Shown here: positions 44,093 to 52,759 of the stretch, in pieces
How positions within the stretch are numbered: position 1 is the first letter of the stretch
Layout: every line of letters begins with the position of its first letter
Assembly: GCF_016864575.1 (NCBI RefSeq)
Contig: NZ_CP044127.1
Location: 434,001 to 498,000 of the forward strand
Source of the DNA: Rhizobium sp. BG4
GTDB lineage: Bacteria > Pseudomonadota > Alphaproteobacteria > Rhizobiales > Rhizobiaceae
DNA length: 64,000 nt
Direction of reading: 5' to 3'
Notes under the pieces: model-generated
The model's input: only the letters and a program-made list of their open reading frames with translations
What the model was told of the DNA's origin: nothing
The model's database searches: none
Made by a program: the position numbers and the translations under genes

Positions 44093-45280
44093 TCAGTCCT
44101 CGGCCCATTCATCCAACCGGCTGACCGCTGTCCTTGGCCTTTGCGGCTCTGCAGCCACGGCTGCCGCAATCTTCCCAGCCTCTCGATCGACACTTCTGAA
44201 GTAGCTGACAAGGCCTGGCGTCATCCCCGAAAACCACAAACCCGGAACACTTGATGACACATTGTCGGAACCGAGGATTGGATTACCTTTGGCATCCAGT
44301 ACGGAAAGATCGCCAAGAGTACATCCCAGTCGTGGGCCGTAGCCGGTCGCTGCGATGAGAATGTCTGGCTCGACAATGTCGCCGCCGGCCAGATAAACCG
44401 TGCCGCCAACTACGCGGTCGACCTCGCGGACGACCGCAATCCGGCCCGCCTTTATCGCGCCCATTGCTCCGTCGTCGACAGGGATGGCAATGTGATCGCA
44501 TCTGAGCCGGGTCGCTGCTCCCCGACCGGGCTTCGGAAAGCCGAAACTTTGAATGTTTCCGAAAGCGAGCCGCTGAGTGAAACCGATCGCAAGGTCGGCA
44601 AACGCTGATGGCAACATGTCCATGAGCGGGGACAGTCGATGCACAGCGATACCCCTCAAGCGCTTGGGAAGAACCGCTGACCCCGATCTAACGGAGAGCC
44701 AAACTTCTTCAGTATCAACCCGGCAAAGATGGTTCAGGATGTCAAATCCTGAGTTTCCCCCTCCCACAACGAGGACGCGTTTTCCCGCATATTGCTTCAC
44801 GTCGCCAAAGTCGCTCGCGTGGATGCGTTGGCCGGTGAAGGTTTCAACACCACGAATTTGTGGCCATCGTGGATCGTGGTCCCTCCCTGTTGCAATAACT
44901 ACATGCTCGGCAAAGACAGGACCGGTGCTGGATGTGATCACGAAGCAAGAGCCGGCCTTGCTGATCCCAGTGACATCTACGTTAAAGCGTATTGGGAACG
45001 CATGGCGCTGCGCGAAACTCTCGAGATGGCGCACAACGTCATCTCGCCTCGGAAACGCTGGCGTTCCACTTTGATATTGCAGACCCGGCAAGTGTGACAC
45101 GCTCCGGTGAGTATTGAGGGTCAACTGCTGGTGGCGCGCAGACCAGGAGGCGCCGATCTTGCCGCCTTTGTCCAAGATAAGACTTTTAATTCCCAACCTT
45201 TTAAGGTGATAGGCAACCGTCAGTCCTGCCAAGCCGGCACCGACGATAACGACTCGTTCTACATTCGCTTGCGCTTCCAT
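44093..45280 (-). CDS. FAD/NADPH-dependent monooxygenase-like flavoprotein
   Basis: A 395 aa protein of the flavin-containing monooxygenase group. FAD site GAGLAG at 14-19 (RVVIVGAGLAGLTVAYHLKR), NADPH site GGGNSG near 172 (RVLVVGGGNSGFDILNHL), ATG motif (HVVIATGR, LIAATGYGP). The end GLWFSGMTPGLVSYFRSVDR resembles bacterial YUCCA-like enzymes, some of which act in auxin or amine oxidation. Substrate unknown. Convergent with the CBS gene; monocistronic. Confidence 0.85.
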   Translation of the reverse strand: MEAQANVERVVIVGAGLAGLTVAYHLKRLGIKSLILDKGGKIGASWSARHQQLTLNTHRSVSHLPGLQYQSGTPAFPRRDDVVRHLESFAQRHAFPIRFNVDVTGISKAGSCFVITSSTGPVFAEHVVIATGRDHDPRWPQIRGVETFTGQRIHASDFGDVKQYAGKRVLVVGGGNSGFDILNHLCRVDTEEVWLSVRSGSAVLPKRLRGIAVHRLSPLMDMLPSAFADLAIGFTQRLAFGNIQSFGFPKPGRGAATRLRCDHIAIPVDDGAMGAIKAGRIAVVREVDRVVGGTVYLAGGDIVEPDILIAATGYGPRLGCTLGDLSVLDAKGNPILGSDNVSSSVPGLWFSGMTPGLVSYFRSVDREAGKIAAAVAAEPQRPRTAVSRLDEWAED

Positions 45281-45416
45281 CCGACAACCATGACTAAAAC
45301 AGAATACGGGCGCAACGCCGCCCGCTGACGATTGTACGGTATCGGACGAAGGATGCTTTCGCGTTTGGTAACGACTCTAAACTGTGCGCAAGGTGCGTGA
45401 CCACCAGGGGAACGCA

Positions 45417-46457
45417 ATGCCGAACATCCGCAGGGTCTTCGATGATCTACTCGACCGACGCGTATCTCATATCCCGGACGTTCGATTTTCCGCGAGCCAG
45501 AAGCTGGAGCTCTGTCGTAGGCACGGTGACTTCGCCCTCGCCTACTCGACCGCCGTTCAGCGGGACCTGAAACACTTCGGGGACGACGAGGGATATGTCG
45601 CCTATGCGACCAAGATGGGCCACACGTTCGCCCTGGGCGATCCCGTTGCACCAAAGAGTGAGCACGAACGATATGTACGAGACTTTGTTCAAGCGGCCGG
45701 AAATCCTTGTTTCGTCCAAATCGGGCCGCAAACGGCGGGGGTTCTGTCAACGATGGGATATCGCGTCAATCACATGGGGATCGATACACATTTGACCTTC
45801 GATACCCACAGTTTCAGCGGCAAACGGAACGAAACGGTCCGCTATTCCGAGAGATGGCTGATCAAGCAAGGCTACACGATCGCCGAGTGTGACGGCACCA
45901 GGACCCAGGCCGACCAGATCAAGACCGTTTCGGAAAGCTGGCGTGCTGGGCGGATCGTCAGCCGGAGGGAAATGCGCTTCCTGAATCGACCCTTCTTTCC
46001 GGAACTATCACCGCATATGCGTCGCTTTGTGATCCTGAGCCCACAAGGCGATCCAGTTGCAATCCTCGATTTCGATCCGATGTTTGAAGACGGCGTGGTG
46101 ACAGGCTACACGGCAGCTTTCAAGCGAAAGCTCGAGGGAACGACACCACATGCCGAGGTCGGGCTGACAAAATTTGCTGCTGACCGTTTCCGCGAAGAGG
46201 GACGCGCGCGCATTACCCTTGGCCTATCGCCGCTTGCAGCGATCGCCGCGAGCGGGTTTGCCGAGAGCCGCCTCTGGCGCACCTTGTTCGAGAAGGCCTT
46301 CCTGTCTGAAAAGGTCAACACTCATATATTCAACTTGCGTGGTCAGGCGGCGTTCAAGCGCCGGTTTCATGGGGAAGAAGTTCCCACCTACATTGCGTTC
46401 AAGAGGCCGACCCCGATAGAGATGATCGCGTTACTCCGCCTGCTCAAAACGCTTTAG
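45417..46457 (+). CDS. DUF2156 protein (lysyl-phosphatidylglycerol synthase C-terminal domain)
   Basis: A 346 aa soluble protein made of two GNAT-like lobes as in the cytoplasmic domain of MprF-type aminoacyl-phosphatidylglycerol synthases. Signature blocks: HGDFALAYSTAVQRDLKHFG, MGHTFALGDPVAP, GYRVNHMGIDTHLTFDTHSF, HAEVGLTKFAADRF, TLGLSPLA, NLRGQAAFKRRFHGEEVPTY. It has no membrane part, so it may modify another lipid or a soluble acceptor. AGGGGAA precedes ATG 45417. Single gene divergent from the flavoprotein. Confidence 0.85.
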   Translation: MPNIRRVFDDLLDRRVSHIPDVRFSASQKLELCRRHGDFALAYSTAVQRDLKHFGDDEGYVAYATKMGHTFALGDPVAPKSEHERYVRDFVQAAGNPCFVQIGPQTAGVLSTMGYRVNHMGIDTHLTFDTHSFSGKRNETVRYSERWLIKQGYTIAECDGTRTQADQIKTVSESWRAGRIVSRREMRFLNRPFFPELSPHMRRFVILSPQGDPVAILDFDPMFEDGVVTGYTAAFKRKLEGTTPHAEVGLTKFAADRFREEGRARITLGLSPLAAIAASGFAESRLWRTLFEKAFLSEKVNTHIFNLRGQAAFKRRFHGEEVPTYIAFKRPTPIEMIALLRLLKTL

Positions 46458-46662
46458 TCGTGTCACTCCGCGATGAACATGTGCGATGAGCCGACCGCGA
46501 CGTGCGATCCCAAGACCGAACCGGTTCAAACCGCTCATCGGATTATCTTCGAATGTCATCCCTGCAATGTCGAATCGAGGCTTATGCGCCTCCCCCTGAA
46601 GGTTCGGCGTTCAGTGCGCAACAAGCCAGCACTGCCCGGGTTCGCAAGCCAGCCCCGGCCAG

Positions 46663-46863
46663 TCAATGTATCACGCCAGTTCTGAACGCAGCAGCCACCA
46701 GCGCCGTGTCTTTGTAGACGCAGAACGTGTCCTTCAGTCGATCGATATGCGTGCGCACGGTGTAGACCGATATCCCCAGGATGTCTGCAATTTCCTGGGC
46801 GCTCTTGCCATCGCACATCAATGTCAGCACTTCTCGCTCACGCGGGGACAGATGGTATTCCAT
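46663..46863 (-). CDS. LuxR-type helix-turn-helix solo
   Basis: A 66 aa protein that is only the LuxR/GerE DNA-binding domain: LSPREREVLTLMCDGKSAQE, IADILGISVYTVRTHIDRLK, then DTFCVYKDTALVAAAFRTGV. The four helices and the V-T-H contact residues are present, while no sensor or receiver domain exists. Such solos can act as DNA-binding dimers or as inhibitors of larger LuxR proteins. Monocistronic; the 46458-46662 interval is empty. Confidence 0.88.
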   Translation of the reverse strand: MEYHLSPREREVLTLMCDGKSAQEIADILGISVYTVRTHIDRLKDTFCVYKDTALVAAAFRTGVIH

Positions 46864-46970
46864 AAGATCGATATGGTGACTCTTTCGCGCGGTTCACCCT
46901 CTGGTCAAAGCTTTTTTGCGAAACAGCAGGCCGTGAGAACATTCCCATGACAGACCACCCTCGGTCGGCA

Positions 46971-47948
46971 TCAAAACCACCCTCTCCGCCAGAACCATAA
47001 TAGCGGCAGTATGGCACTCAAGGCGATGACCGCCCAGGCAAATGGGTAACCCCAAGTCCAGCCAAGTTCAGGCATGAACTTGAAGTTCATCCCCCATATG
47101 CCAGCCATCAGGGTGGGCGGGACGCCCACCACCGATGCGATGGTCAATACCTTGAATATGTCGTTCTGCTCGATGGTGATGAAGCCAAGAACGGCGTCGA
47201 GCAGAAACTGTGTCTTGTCAGAAAGGTGGGTCTCATAGTCACTCAAAGAAGCGACGTCTTTGGTAACGGCGTGGAGCTGGTCACGGAATTCGTCCGACAG
47301 CATGTCATGACACACATCGAGTGTGAACGACGCCATCCTCCCGACACCGAGGAGAACATCTCTTGCTTTCGATGATCGGTCGCCCAGCCTGCCAACTTTC
47401 GAAAGCGCCAGGCGCAAGGTGAAATTGGCGTTTCGAGAGGACGTAGATCCCCTAAGGTTGCCTTTGAAGACCGAACGGGACACGTGGTCGACTGCAGTGG
47501 CCAGATGCTCAAGGGCATCTGCACCACGATCGACCATCGCCTCAAGCAGCGCGACAAAAACTCCCATTCCACTGGACAGGCTTTCATCATGTTTTATGCG
47601 ATCGGCCACCGCGTCGAAAGCGGGCAAGGCTTCGAAGCGTACGGTCACGAGAAAGTCAGGACCGACGATAAACCCAGCTGGCGACAGTTCAGCATGCTCG
47701 ATGCTGGCGTGGGCAACGACAGGCGCGCTGAGATAGAGCCGGTTACCTTGTTTGGAGAGCCTGCTGGACGCCTCGATTTCGCTCAGCGCTTCCTTTGTCG
47801 GAACACGCACCTTCGCCCGATGTTGGACAAACGCTATTTCCTTTTCGTCGGGATCGATCAGGTCCATCCAGATTACCCGACCAGGCAATGTGTCTTGAGG
47901 TTGGCCAGCCCTGACAGTTCCGTCAATGTCACGATAGATTTTTAGCAC
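46971..47948 (-). CDS. CorA-type magnesium/divalent metal transporter
   Basis: A 325 aa inner-membrane channel. A cytoplasmic funnel (about 1-255) with a long helix (DQLHAVTKDVASLSDYETHL, KTQFLLDAVLGFITIEQNDI) precedes two membrane helices. The selectivity motif GMN sits in MAGIWGMNFKFMPEL, and the C-terminus is basic (WFWRRGWF). The GTG at 47948 is preferred (GAGGAA seven bases upstream, family-like N-terminus LKIYRDIDGT); an in-frame ATG at 48014 would add 22 residues. Could carry Mg, Co, Ni or Zn. Confidence 0.93.
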   Translation of the reverse strand: MLKIYRDIDGTVRAGQPQDTLPGRVIWMDLIDPDEKEIAFVQHRAKVRVPTKEALSEIEASSRLSKQGNRLYLSAPVVAHASIEHAELSPAGFIVGPDFLVTVRFEALPAFDAVADRIKHDESLSSGMGVFVALLEAMVDRGADALEHLATAVDHVSRSVFKGNLRGSTSSRNANFTLRLALSKVGRLGDRSSKARDVLLGVGRMASFTLDVCHDMLSDEFRDQLHAVTKDVASLSDYETHLSDKTQFLLDAVLGFITIEQNDIFKVLTIASVVGVPPTLMAGIWGMNFKFMPELGWTWGYPFAWAVIALSAILPLLWFWRRGWF

Positions 47949-48188
47949 TCTCGGTTCCTCAAAATTCCAGCATATTGTGATATGACACGCATCCCTTTTG
48001 CGGCCAGGTGCCATATCGTCGCTCGTGGGTGCTTTGCCCGGTCGTCTCGGTGACCCGTTGCCGAATGTTCGACCGGATGCCTCACCGTTCCTCTCCCCTC
48101 AACTTGAAGTCCAGGAGATCATAGCAAGCGCATAATTCCTCTGTCTGGACGGGTCCCGCCATGCGGCCCGTGGCGACCGAAACGAGTG

Positions 48189-48989
48189 CTAAAGCAGGCG
48201 TGGCTGGATGGGCGGCTCTTTTACCGTGGAGGATTTGTCTTCCCTCCGGGCCAATTCCATTTCGGCAGTAAACCGGATGTCGGCGTCTCGATCCTTGAGG
48301 AATCCCTGAAGGAGTTGCAAATCGACTTGGCTCCAAGCCTTGCCGCGTTCGGATCCTGCGGGGACGCGGGGCAACAGGCCCGGTTGAGCGCTCCATGCCA
48401 GCAACTGCTCGAGTGAAGCTTCATTCAGCATGTCACGCAGATGATGAGCTGTCACATATGCATCTGGCATCGCGCGGTGGGCGGGCAGACCGATCTCGTG
48501 CACAAGCCCAACCGGCATGCGCTGGTAACGCAGCATCTGGTTCGAGAACCGCGGCAGATGCGGCCATAGCCTCAGGGCGCACTTCCATGTGCAGATCCAC
48601 GGCGCCCCTGCGCAAAGCCGGGGCGTGCAATAGCGTCGTTCGAAGGCGGCGCGATGTGCAGCAAGTGCCGCGACTGGTTGCCGCGGCTGAAGGACGGAAG
48701 CTGCGGCCTGCTTCCACAGAGGCGCGCCGATCACGTCTCGGTCGAGGATGTGATGGATCGCCATTGTTTCCGGCGATATGGGACGACCTGGGTCAACCAG
48801 GAACGAGCCGCGTTCGGCATCCAGCCCCCAGCGTCCGTCTGGCGCCTGGACGACGTCCTGCCAGCCGATCTCGCATACATCGTTGGGGCCGTTTCCCGCG
48901 GTCTCCAGGTCAATGACCCGAACTCTCGCTGCCTCGGCCACCTGCTCACCTCTCGCAATTTCCGACGCGTCGACATTAGTCCTGCCCAC
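48189..48989 (-). CDS. DnaQ-type 3'-5' exonuclease (exonuclease X-like)
   Basis: A 266 aa protein with the DEDDh exonuclease fold. Exo I: Asp27 and Glu29 (RVIDLETAG). Exo II: AHRAAFERRYC, where His replaces the usual Asn of AHNAAFD. Exo III: HRAMPDAYVTAHHL with catalytic His and Asp. Residues about 175-266 form a C-terminal extension that includes an acidic/basic helix. It would digest DNA or RNA 3' ends in repair. Starts on GTG with a weak ribosome site; the Asn to His change in Exo II is notable but may be tolerated. Confidence 0.85.
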   Translation of the reverse strand: MGRTNVDASEIARGEQVAEAARVRVIDLETAGNGPNDVCEIGWQDVVQAPDGRWGLDAERGSFLVDPGRPISPETMAIHHILDRDVIGAPLWKQAAASVLQPRQPVAALAAHRAAFERRYCTPRLCAGAPWICTWKCALRLWPHLPRFSNQMLRYQRMPVGLVHEIGLPAHRAMPDAYVTAHHLRDMLNEASLEQLLAWSAQPGLLPRVPAGSERGKAWSQVDLQLLQGFLKDRDADIRFTAEMELARREDKSSTVKEPPIQPRLL

Positions 48990-49151
48990 CCTGCTCGCGA
49001 TCCAGCAGCTAGGCGGCTCCAGAGTGGCTTCAGCTTTTGACCTGCGAATCTAGCGGTCCTGGTTTTCTGCGCAGTTGTTCGGGAACCAATTTCTCGCGAG
49101 CGAGCAACGGTCCCCGTACAAGCTGGAGCGGATACCGAACGACCCGACGGC

Positions 49152-49418
49152 CTAGCGGCACCGCGCCTCGTACTTGCGGCCATACTGATCACGATAGATG
49201 CAATAGCCTCTATGTTCGGTCGAACGGCCGATCAAAGCGCCTGCGACGCCACCGGCAACTGCACCAACCGCGGCTCCTCCCCAGCTATTCGTGACGGCTC
49301 CGCCGATGACGGCACCCGTTCCCGCGCCAATTGCGGTCCCCTTCTCGGTGGCTGTGCAAGCCGTCAACATCGGCAAGGTCGCGGTGAAAGCCAAAACAAG
49401 TGATAGGTTTTTGAACAT
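49152..49418 (-). CDS. Glycine-zipper outer-membrane lipoprotein
   Basis: An 88 aa lipoprotein. Signal peptide MFKNLSLVLAFTATLPMLTA with lipobox LTAC (Cys at 21), then a glycine zipper (GTAIGAGTGAVIGGAVTNSW, AVAGGVAGALIG) of the 17 kDa antigen type and a Cys-containing tail (YCIYRDQYGRKYEARCR). AAGGAA precedes the ATG; an in-frame extension upstream would run through the promoter region. Likely an envelope-stress lipoprotein, with a clear stress promoter upstream. Confidence 0.85.
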   Translation of the reverse strand: MFKNLSLVLAFTATLPMLTACTATEKGTAIGAGTGAVIGGAVTNSWGGAAVGAVAGGVAGALIGRSTEHRGYCIYRDQYGRKYEARCR

Positions 49419-49474
49419 GACGAGTTTCCTTGGTTGTCCGCAGCCCCACGACGCGAGGCGTTTGGTCTCCCTCA

Positions 49475-49499
49475 AACCGCACCAGTCAGGTTTTGTTCC
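49475..49499 (-). promoter_or_regulatory. EcfG/RpoE2-type promoter for the lipoprotein
   Basis: Minus strand GGAAC, 17 nt, GTT, 57 nt before ATG 49418. Confidence 0.8.
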
Positions 49500-49826
49500 G
49501 TCCGCGTCGTCGCATCGGACCAAGGTCCGACCTCTGCCTACCGCAGGCATTGTTTCGATGCGCGCCTTCGCAGAGATCGATTCGATCATGAGTGAAGTCG
49601 CCGCAACGGGTTTGTCTCGACGTCAACGCACCCGCGCGCGCCAATTAAGGGCGAAACGCCGATGTCGGTATTCTTGGAGATCTCGCCAAACACCCTGCGC
49701 CATTTGATTCTAGCTTATCGTGCGGCACGAAAAACATAGCGTTGTTAGAATATTTAATTGCATTGCCTGAGAGCCGATCTACACTGGCGGCGCCACGCAT
49801 CGTGACCAGCATTCTCGGATCCCTCG

Positions 49827-50132
49827 ATGACCTTAGAACCGGACGACGCCCTTGAGGACAAAGCCGCCTTGCTGTCCGCGATTGCTAACGAAAATCGCTT
49901 GAAGATACTGCTCGTTCTGGCCCACAAGGAGATATCGGTCGGTGACCTGATGCTTCATGTGGACCTCTCACAGTCGGCGCTCTCACAGCACCTGTCCAAA
50001 CTGCGCGCGGACAAGCTGGTAAAAACGAGGCGGAGCGCTCAAACGGTCTTTTACCGGACCGACGACCAACGGATCCTCAGTTTGCTGCGAGCCCTCGACG
50101 AGATCTTTGGATCCCGCCCGCCGGGCGCGTAG
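49827..50132 (+). CDS. ArsR family transcription regulator
   Basis: A 101 aa winged-helix protein: LLSAIANENRLKILLVLAHK, then EISVGDLMLHVDLSQSALSQ as helix-turn-helix and HLSKLRADKLVKTRRSAQTV as wing. No ELCVCDL-type metal site, so it probably senses something other than arsenite or zinc, as in NolR/SoxR-type members (NolR of rhizobia has this size and shares the SQSALSQHL motif). Convergent with the antiporter gene. Confidence 0.88.
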   Translation: MTLEPDDALEDKAALLSAIANENRLKILLVLAHKEISVGDLMLHVDLSQSALSQHLSKLRADKLVKTRRSAQTVFYRTDDQRILSLLRALDEIFGSRPPGA

Positions 50133-50182
50133 ATTTCCGGTGATCGGGGTTGCGCCCAGCTGGCAGCCCGGCAAACAGGTAA

Positions 50183-51466
50183 TCAATCGGTCGCGCCAGG
50201 CGTTGGCGCCGGCTTCATCTTGTGGACGCCGCGTCGCCGGTCGATCCACCGCATCACCGGCGTCACCGCAATGCCGTGCAGCACAATTGACGCAAGGATA
50301 ATGACGAGAACTGTTGCCCATATTGTCTCTATTCCTTCGAACTGCACTTTCCCGGATGCGTAGGCGAGATAGTAGATCGATCCTAATCCACGGATGCCGA
50401 ACACTGAAACAATCGCCTTCTCCGCAACGGAATGCCGGCAGCCCATCAGGCTGATCCAACCCGCCAGCGGTCGCACAAGCGAAAGGGTCACAACAGCGAC
50501 CACTGCCACTCGCCAATCCACCTTTTGCAGAAGCGATCCTTCAGCGACGATTGATCCGAAGCAGACGAGCAGCACCATCATCAGCATTCGCTCTATTTGT
50601 TCGCCGAAATCGTGAAGCTCGCCATGAAAGCTGCTGTGTCGTTCGACACTGCGCAACGCCAGCGCAGCAACAAACACCGCCACGAACCCATATCCATGGA
50701 CGAGTTCGGCGATCGCATAGGCCACGCAGGTGAAACCGAGCGCTGCAAGCCCGTCGCCAGTTCGTGCGATCCGGCTTCGTTCCGGAACCTTAAAGGTGAG
50801 GTATCCAAGCGCGCGGCCGACAATCCATCCCGTTCCGGCGCCCACGGCGAGCTTCCAGACAACGTCGACAGCCAGCCAGGGCAAGACCCAGTCCGAATGA
50901 CCGGCCGTGCTGCCGGCGATTGCCATCGCCGCCATTACAAAAGGAAAGCTCAGCCCGTCATTCAGGCCGGCCTCCGACGTCAACGCGAAACGGATGTCGT
51001 CTTCCTCACCTGTCTGCGGCGGCCCCACCTGAACATCTGCTGCAAGAACAGGATCGGTGGGTGCGAGTGCTGCACCGAGTAAAAGAGCAGACGCTGCTCC
51101 AAGACCGAGGACGCTCCACCCAAGAAGCGCGATCGCGGCAATCGAGATAGGCATGGCGATCCCCAGCAATCTCCAGGTGATCATCCATCGTGCCCAACCG
51201 AGCGGCCGGTCGATCTTCAGGCCAGCCCCCATCAAGGCAACGACGACCACGAACTCCGTCAAGTGCTCGGCCCATTTTACATTCTCCAGCGGGTTGAACT
51301 GCGGCAGAGGCGTGAATGGAGACCAGGCGAGTGCCATTCCGATGGCAATGCAGCAGATGGGCAAAGAAAGAGGGACCCGCCTCAGCGCCATGGGCAGCCA
51401 GGCGGTCAACAAAACCACGGCGCCGAAGATCAGGAGCGTAACGACGTAGGTGTTCACTCCGGTCAT
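50183..51466 (-). CDS. Cation:proton antiporter (CPA1, NhaP type)
   Basis: A 427 aa inner-membrane protein with about 12 segments. The ion-binding region contains ALAPTDPVLAADVQVG and SEAGLNDGLSFPFVM, whose Asp residues match the ND motif of CPA1 exchangers. It would swap Na+ or K+ for H+. ATG 51466 overlaps the TGA of the upstream 71 aa gene (ATGA), fixing the start; a GTG three codons earlier is also in frame. Second gene of a two-gene operon with a stress-type promoter. Confidence 0.92.
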   Translation of the reverse strand: MTGVNTYVVTLLIFGAVVLLTAWLPMALRRVPLSLPICCIAIGMALAWSPFTPLPQFNPLENVKWAEHLTEFVVVVALMGAGLKIDRPLGWARWMITWRLLGIAMPISIAAIALLGWSVLGLGAASALLLGAALAPTDPVLAADVQVGPPQTGEEDDIRFALTSEAGLNDGLSFPFVMAAMAIAGSTAGHSDWVLPWLAVDVVWKLAVGAGTGWIVGRALGYLTFKVPERSRIARTGDGLAALGFTCVAYAIAELVHGYGFVAVFVAALALRSVERHSSFHGELHDFGEQIERMLMMVLLVCFGSIVAEGSLLQKVDWRVAVVAVVTLSLVRPLAGWISLMGCRHSVAEKAIVSVFGIRGLGSIYYLAYASGKVQFEGIETIWATVLVIILASIVLHGIAVTPVMRWIDRRRGVHKMKPAPTPGATD

Positions 51467-51678
51467 CTCTCCCACGCGGGTATGATGGCGGATCCAGCCG
51501 CGACGTGCTTGTCTGCATCCCGGGCTGCATCGAAGACCTTTGCGAGCTCCAACGACAGCTTTTGATGCGCTGCGTCCCTACACTGGCTCATGAAGCGGCG
51601 CTTGATCTTCCCCTCAGGTCGCCGGGCGCTCGGGCTGCCACTGCGCGGTTCGAGATCGGCGTCGGAAGTTTTGAACAT
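51463..51678 (-). CDS. Small protein co-operonic with the antiporter
   Basis: A 71 aa soluble protein beginning MFKTSDADLEPRSGSPSARR. The helix QCRDAAHQKLSLELAKVFDAARDAD is clear; the rest looks disordered. AAGGG lies before the ATG, and a second ATG two codons upstream is possible. Its stop overlaps the antiporter start, so translation is coupled. No family known. Confidence 0.6.
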   Translation of the reverse strand: MFKTSDADLEPRSGSPSARRPEGKIKRRFMSQCRDAAHQKLSLELAKVFDAARDADKHVAAGSAIIPAWER

Positions 51679-51706
51679 GAACATGGTCCCTTCGGCCAAC
51701 AAGATA

Positions 51707-51732
51707 AACGTCGACTGCAGCCTACCTGTTCC
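51707..51732 (-). promoter_or_regulatory. EcfG/RpoE2-type promoter (18 nt spacer) of the antiporter operon
   Basis: Minus strand GGAAC, 18 nt, GTT, 29 nt before ATG 51678, in the short gap after the hydrolase gene. Confidence 0.65.
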
Positions 51733-51739
51733 TAGGGCC

Positions 51740-52615
51740 CTATTGCTCAAGGAATATGGCAAGTTCTCGCGCTACGGTTTGCGGATCCTCGCGTTGCGGA
51801 AAATGTCCGACATTCTGAAGAATGATCCTTTCAAAGGGGCCCGAGAACTTTTCGTGCAAGTGTTCGGAGAGCTCAGGCGGATTGACGCCATCTTCCAGCC
51901 CCTGGAAGTAGACCGTCGGCAGCGAGAGCGACTGTGTCTGCCTGACGCGGTCTTCAAGCCATGCGCTTTGCGGATCGGGCTCGGCTTCCCCCCAACGAAC
52001 CCTATAGCTGTGCAGCGTGACAGCGACCCAGTCCGGATTATCGAAGGACTTCGATACCGAGGCAAAAGTTGCCTCGTCAAACCAGCCGTCAGGCCCCCAG
52101 TTTTCCCACTGGATGCGGGCAAAGCCATGCGGATCGTCATGGATCGCCTCAGCTCCGCGCTTCGTCGCCATGAACCAATGGTACCAGTATCGCTCGGCCT
52201 GCCGAAATGAAGGGGTCTTCAAACCGCCCATGCGCGGCAGCGACGAAAGCAGCGCCATCCGGTCGACGCGCTCGGGCCAGCCAATGGCGAGGGCTTCGGC
52301 GATGTTTGAGCCCCAGTCGTGGCCAACGACGGAAAACCGCTCAATGCCCAGGCCGTCCATGAGGGCTATGGCGTCCATCGCAAGGGCGCCACCGTTCGCG
52401 CTGCGCAATGCACTGTCGTTGCGAAATACGGTCGGACCGAACCCCCGCAAGTATGGCGCAATCAGTCGAAGATCCCGGTTCCCCAGCAGCGACGTGACAG
52501 ACGACCATGTGGAAGCGTCGTCGGGCCATCCGTGAAGAAGGAGAACCGGCTGGCCATGACGCACTCCAGTTTCGTCGAAGACTATTCGCAGGCTGTCCGT
52601 TTCAAGGTGCGGCAT
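51740..52615 (-). CDS. Alpha/beta hydrolase, epoxide hydrolase/dehalogenase-like
   Basis: A 291 aa enzyme. Oxyanion motif HGWPDD at 28-33, nucleophile Asp100 in GHDWGS, and a C-terminal His in NVGHFPQRED. An Asp nucleophile with HGWP is typical of epoxide hydrolases and haloalkane or fluoroacetate dehalogenases; the cap domain (YWYHWFMATKRG) fits the former. ATG 52615 has GGAG eight bases upstream. Behind a divergent stress-type promoter pair with the SDR gene. Confidence 0.9.
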   Translation of the reverse strand: MPHLETDSLRIVFDETGVRHGQPVLLLHGWPDDASTWSSVTSLLGNRDLRLIAPYLRGFGPTVFRNDSALRSANGGALAMDAIALMDGLGIERFSVVGHDWGSNIAEALAIGWPERVDRMALLSSLPRMGGLKTPSFRQAERYWYHWFMATKRGAEAIHDDPHGFARIQWENWGPDGWFDEATFASVSKSFDNPDWVAVTLHSYRVRWGEAEPDPQSAWLEDRVRQTQSLSLPTVYFQGLEDGVNPPELSEHLHEKFSGPFERIILQNVGHFPQREDPQTVARELAIFLEQ

Positions 52616-52639
52616 GATGGTACTCCGGTTCAAGGACGC

Positions 52640-52665
52640 AACACCATAAGAGCACTCTTGGTTCC
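52640..52665 (-). promoter_or_regulatory. EcfG/RpoE2-type promoter (18 nt spacer) of the hydrolase
   Basis: Minus strand GGAAC, 18 nt, GTT, 25 nt before ATG 52615. Only seven bases separate it from the plus-strand promoter at 52673. Confidence 0.65.
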
Positions 52666-52672
52666 GAAGCAG

Positions 52673-52697
52673 GGAACCTCGCAGCGTTACCTAAGTT
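52673..52697 (+). promoter_or_regulatory. EcfG/RpoE2-type promoter of the SDR gene
   Basis: GGAAC, 17 nt, GTT, 63 nt before ATG 52760. Confidence 0.75.
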
Positions 52698-52759
52698 GGT
52701 GGGCGACCGAAGCCGCGAACGCTGAAAGAGCTGTCATCACACCCAAACACTCCGTCCCC

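Noticed and set aside
42379..44093. A long minus-strand frame (610 codons) antisense to glgX and the CBS gene
   Set aside because: It mirrors the codon pattern of glgX; the peptide has no recognisable domain, and glgX is certain.
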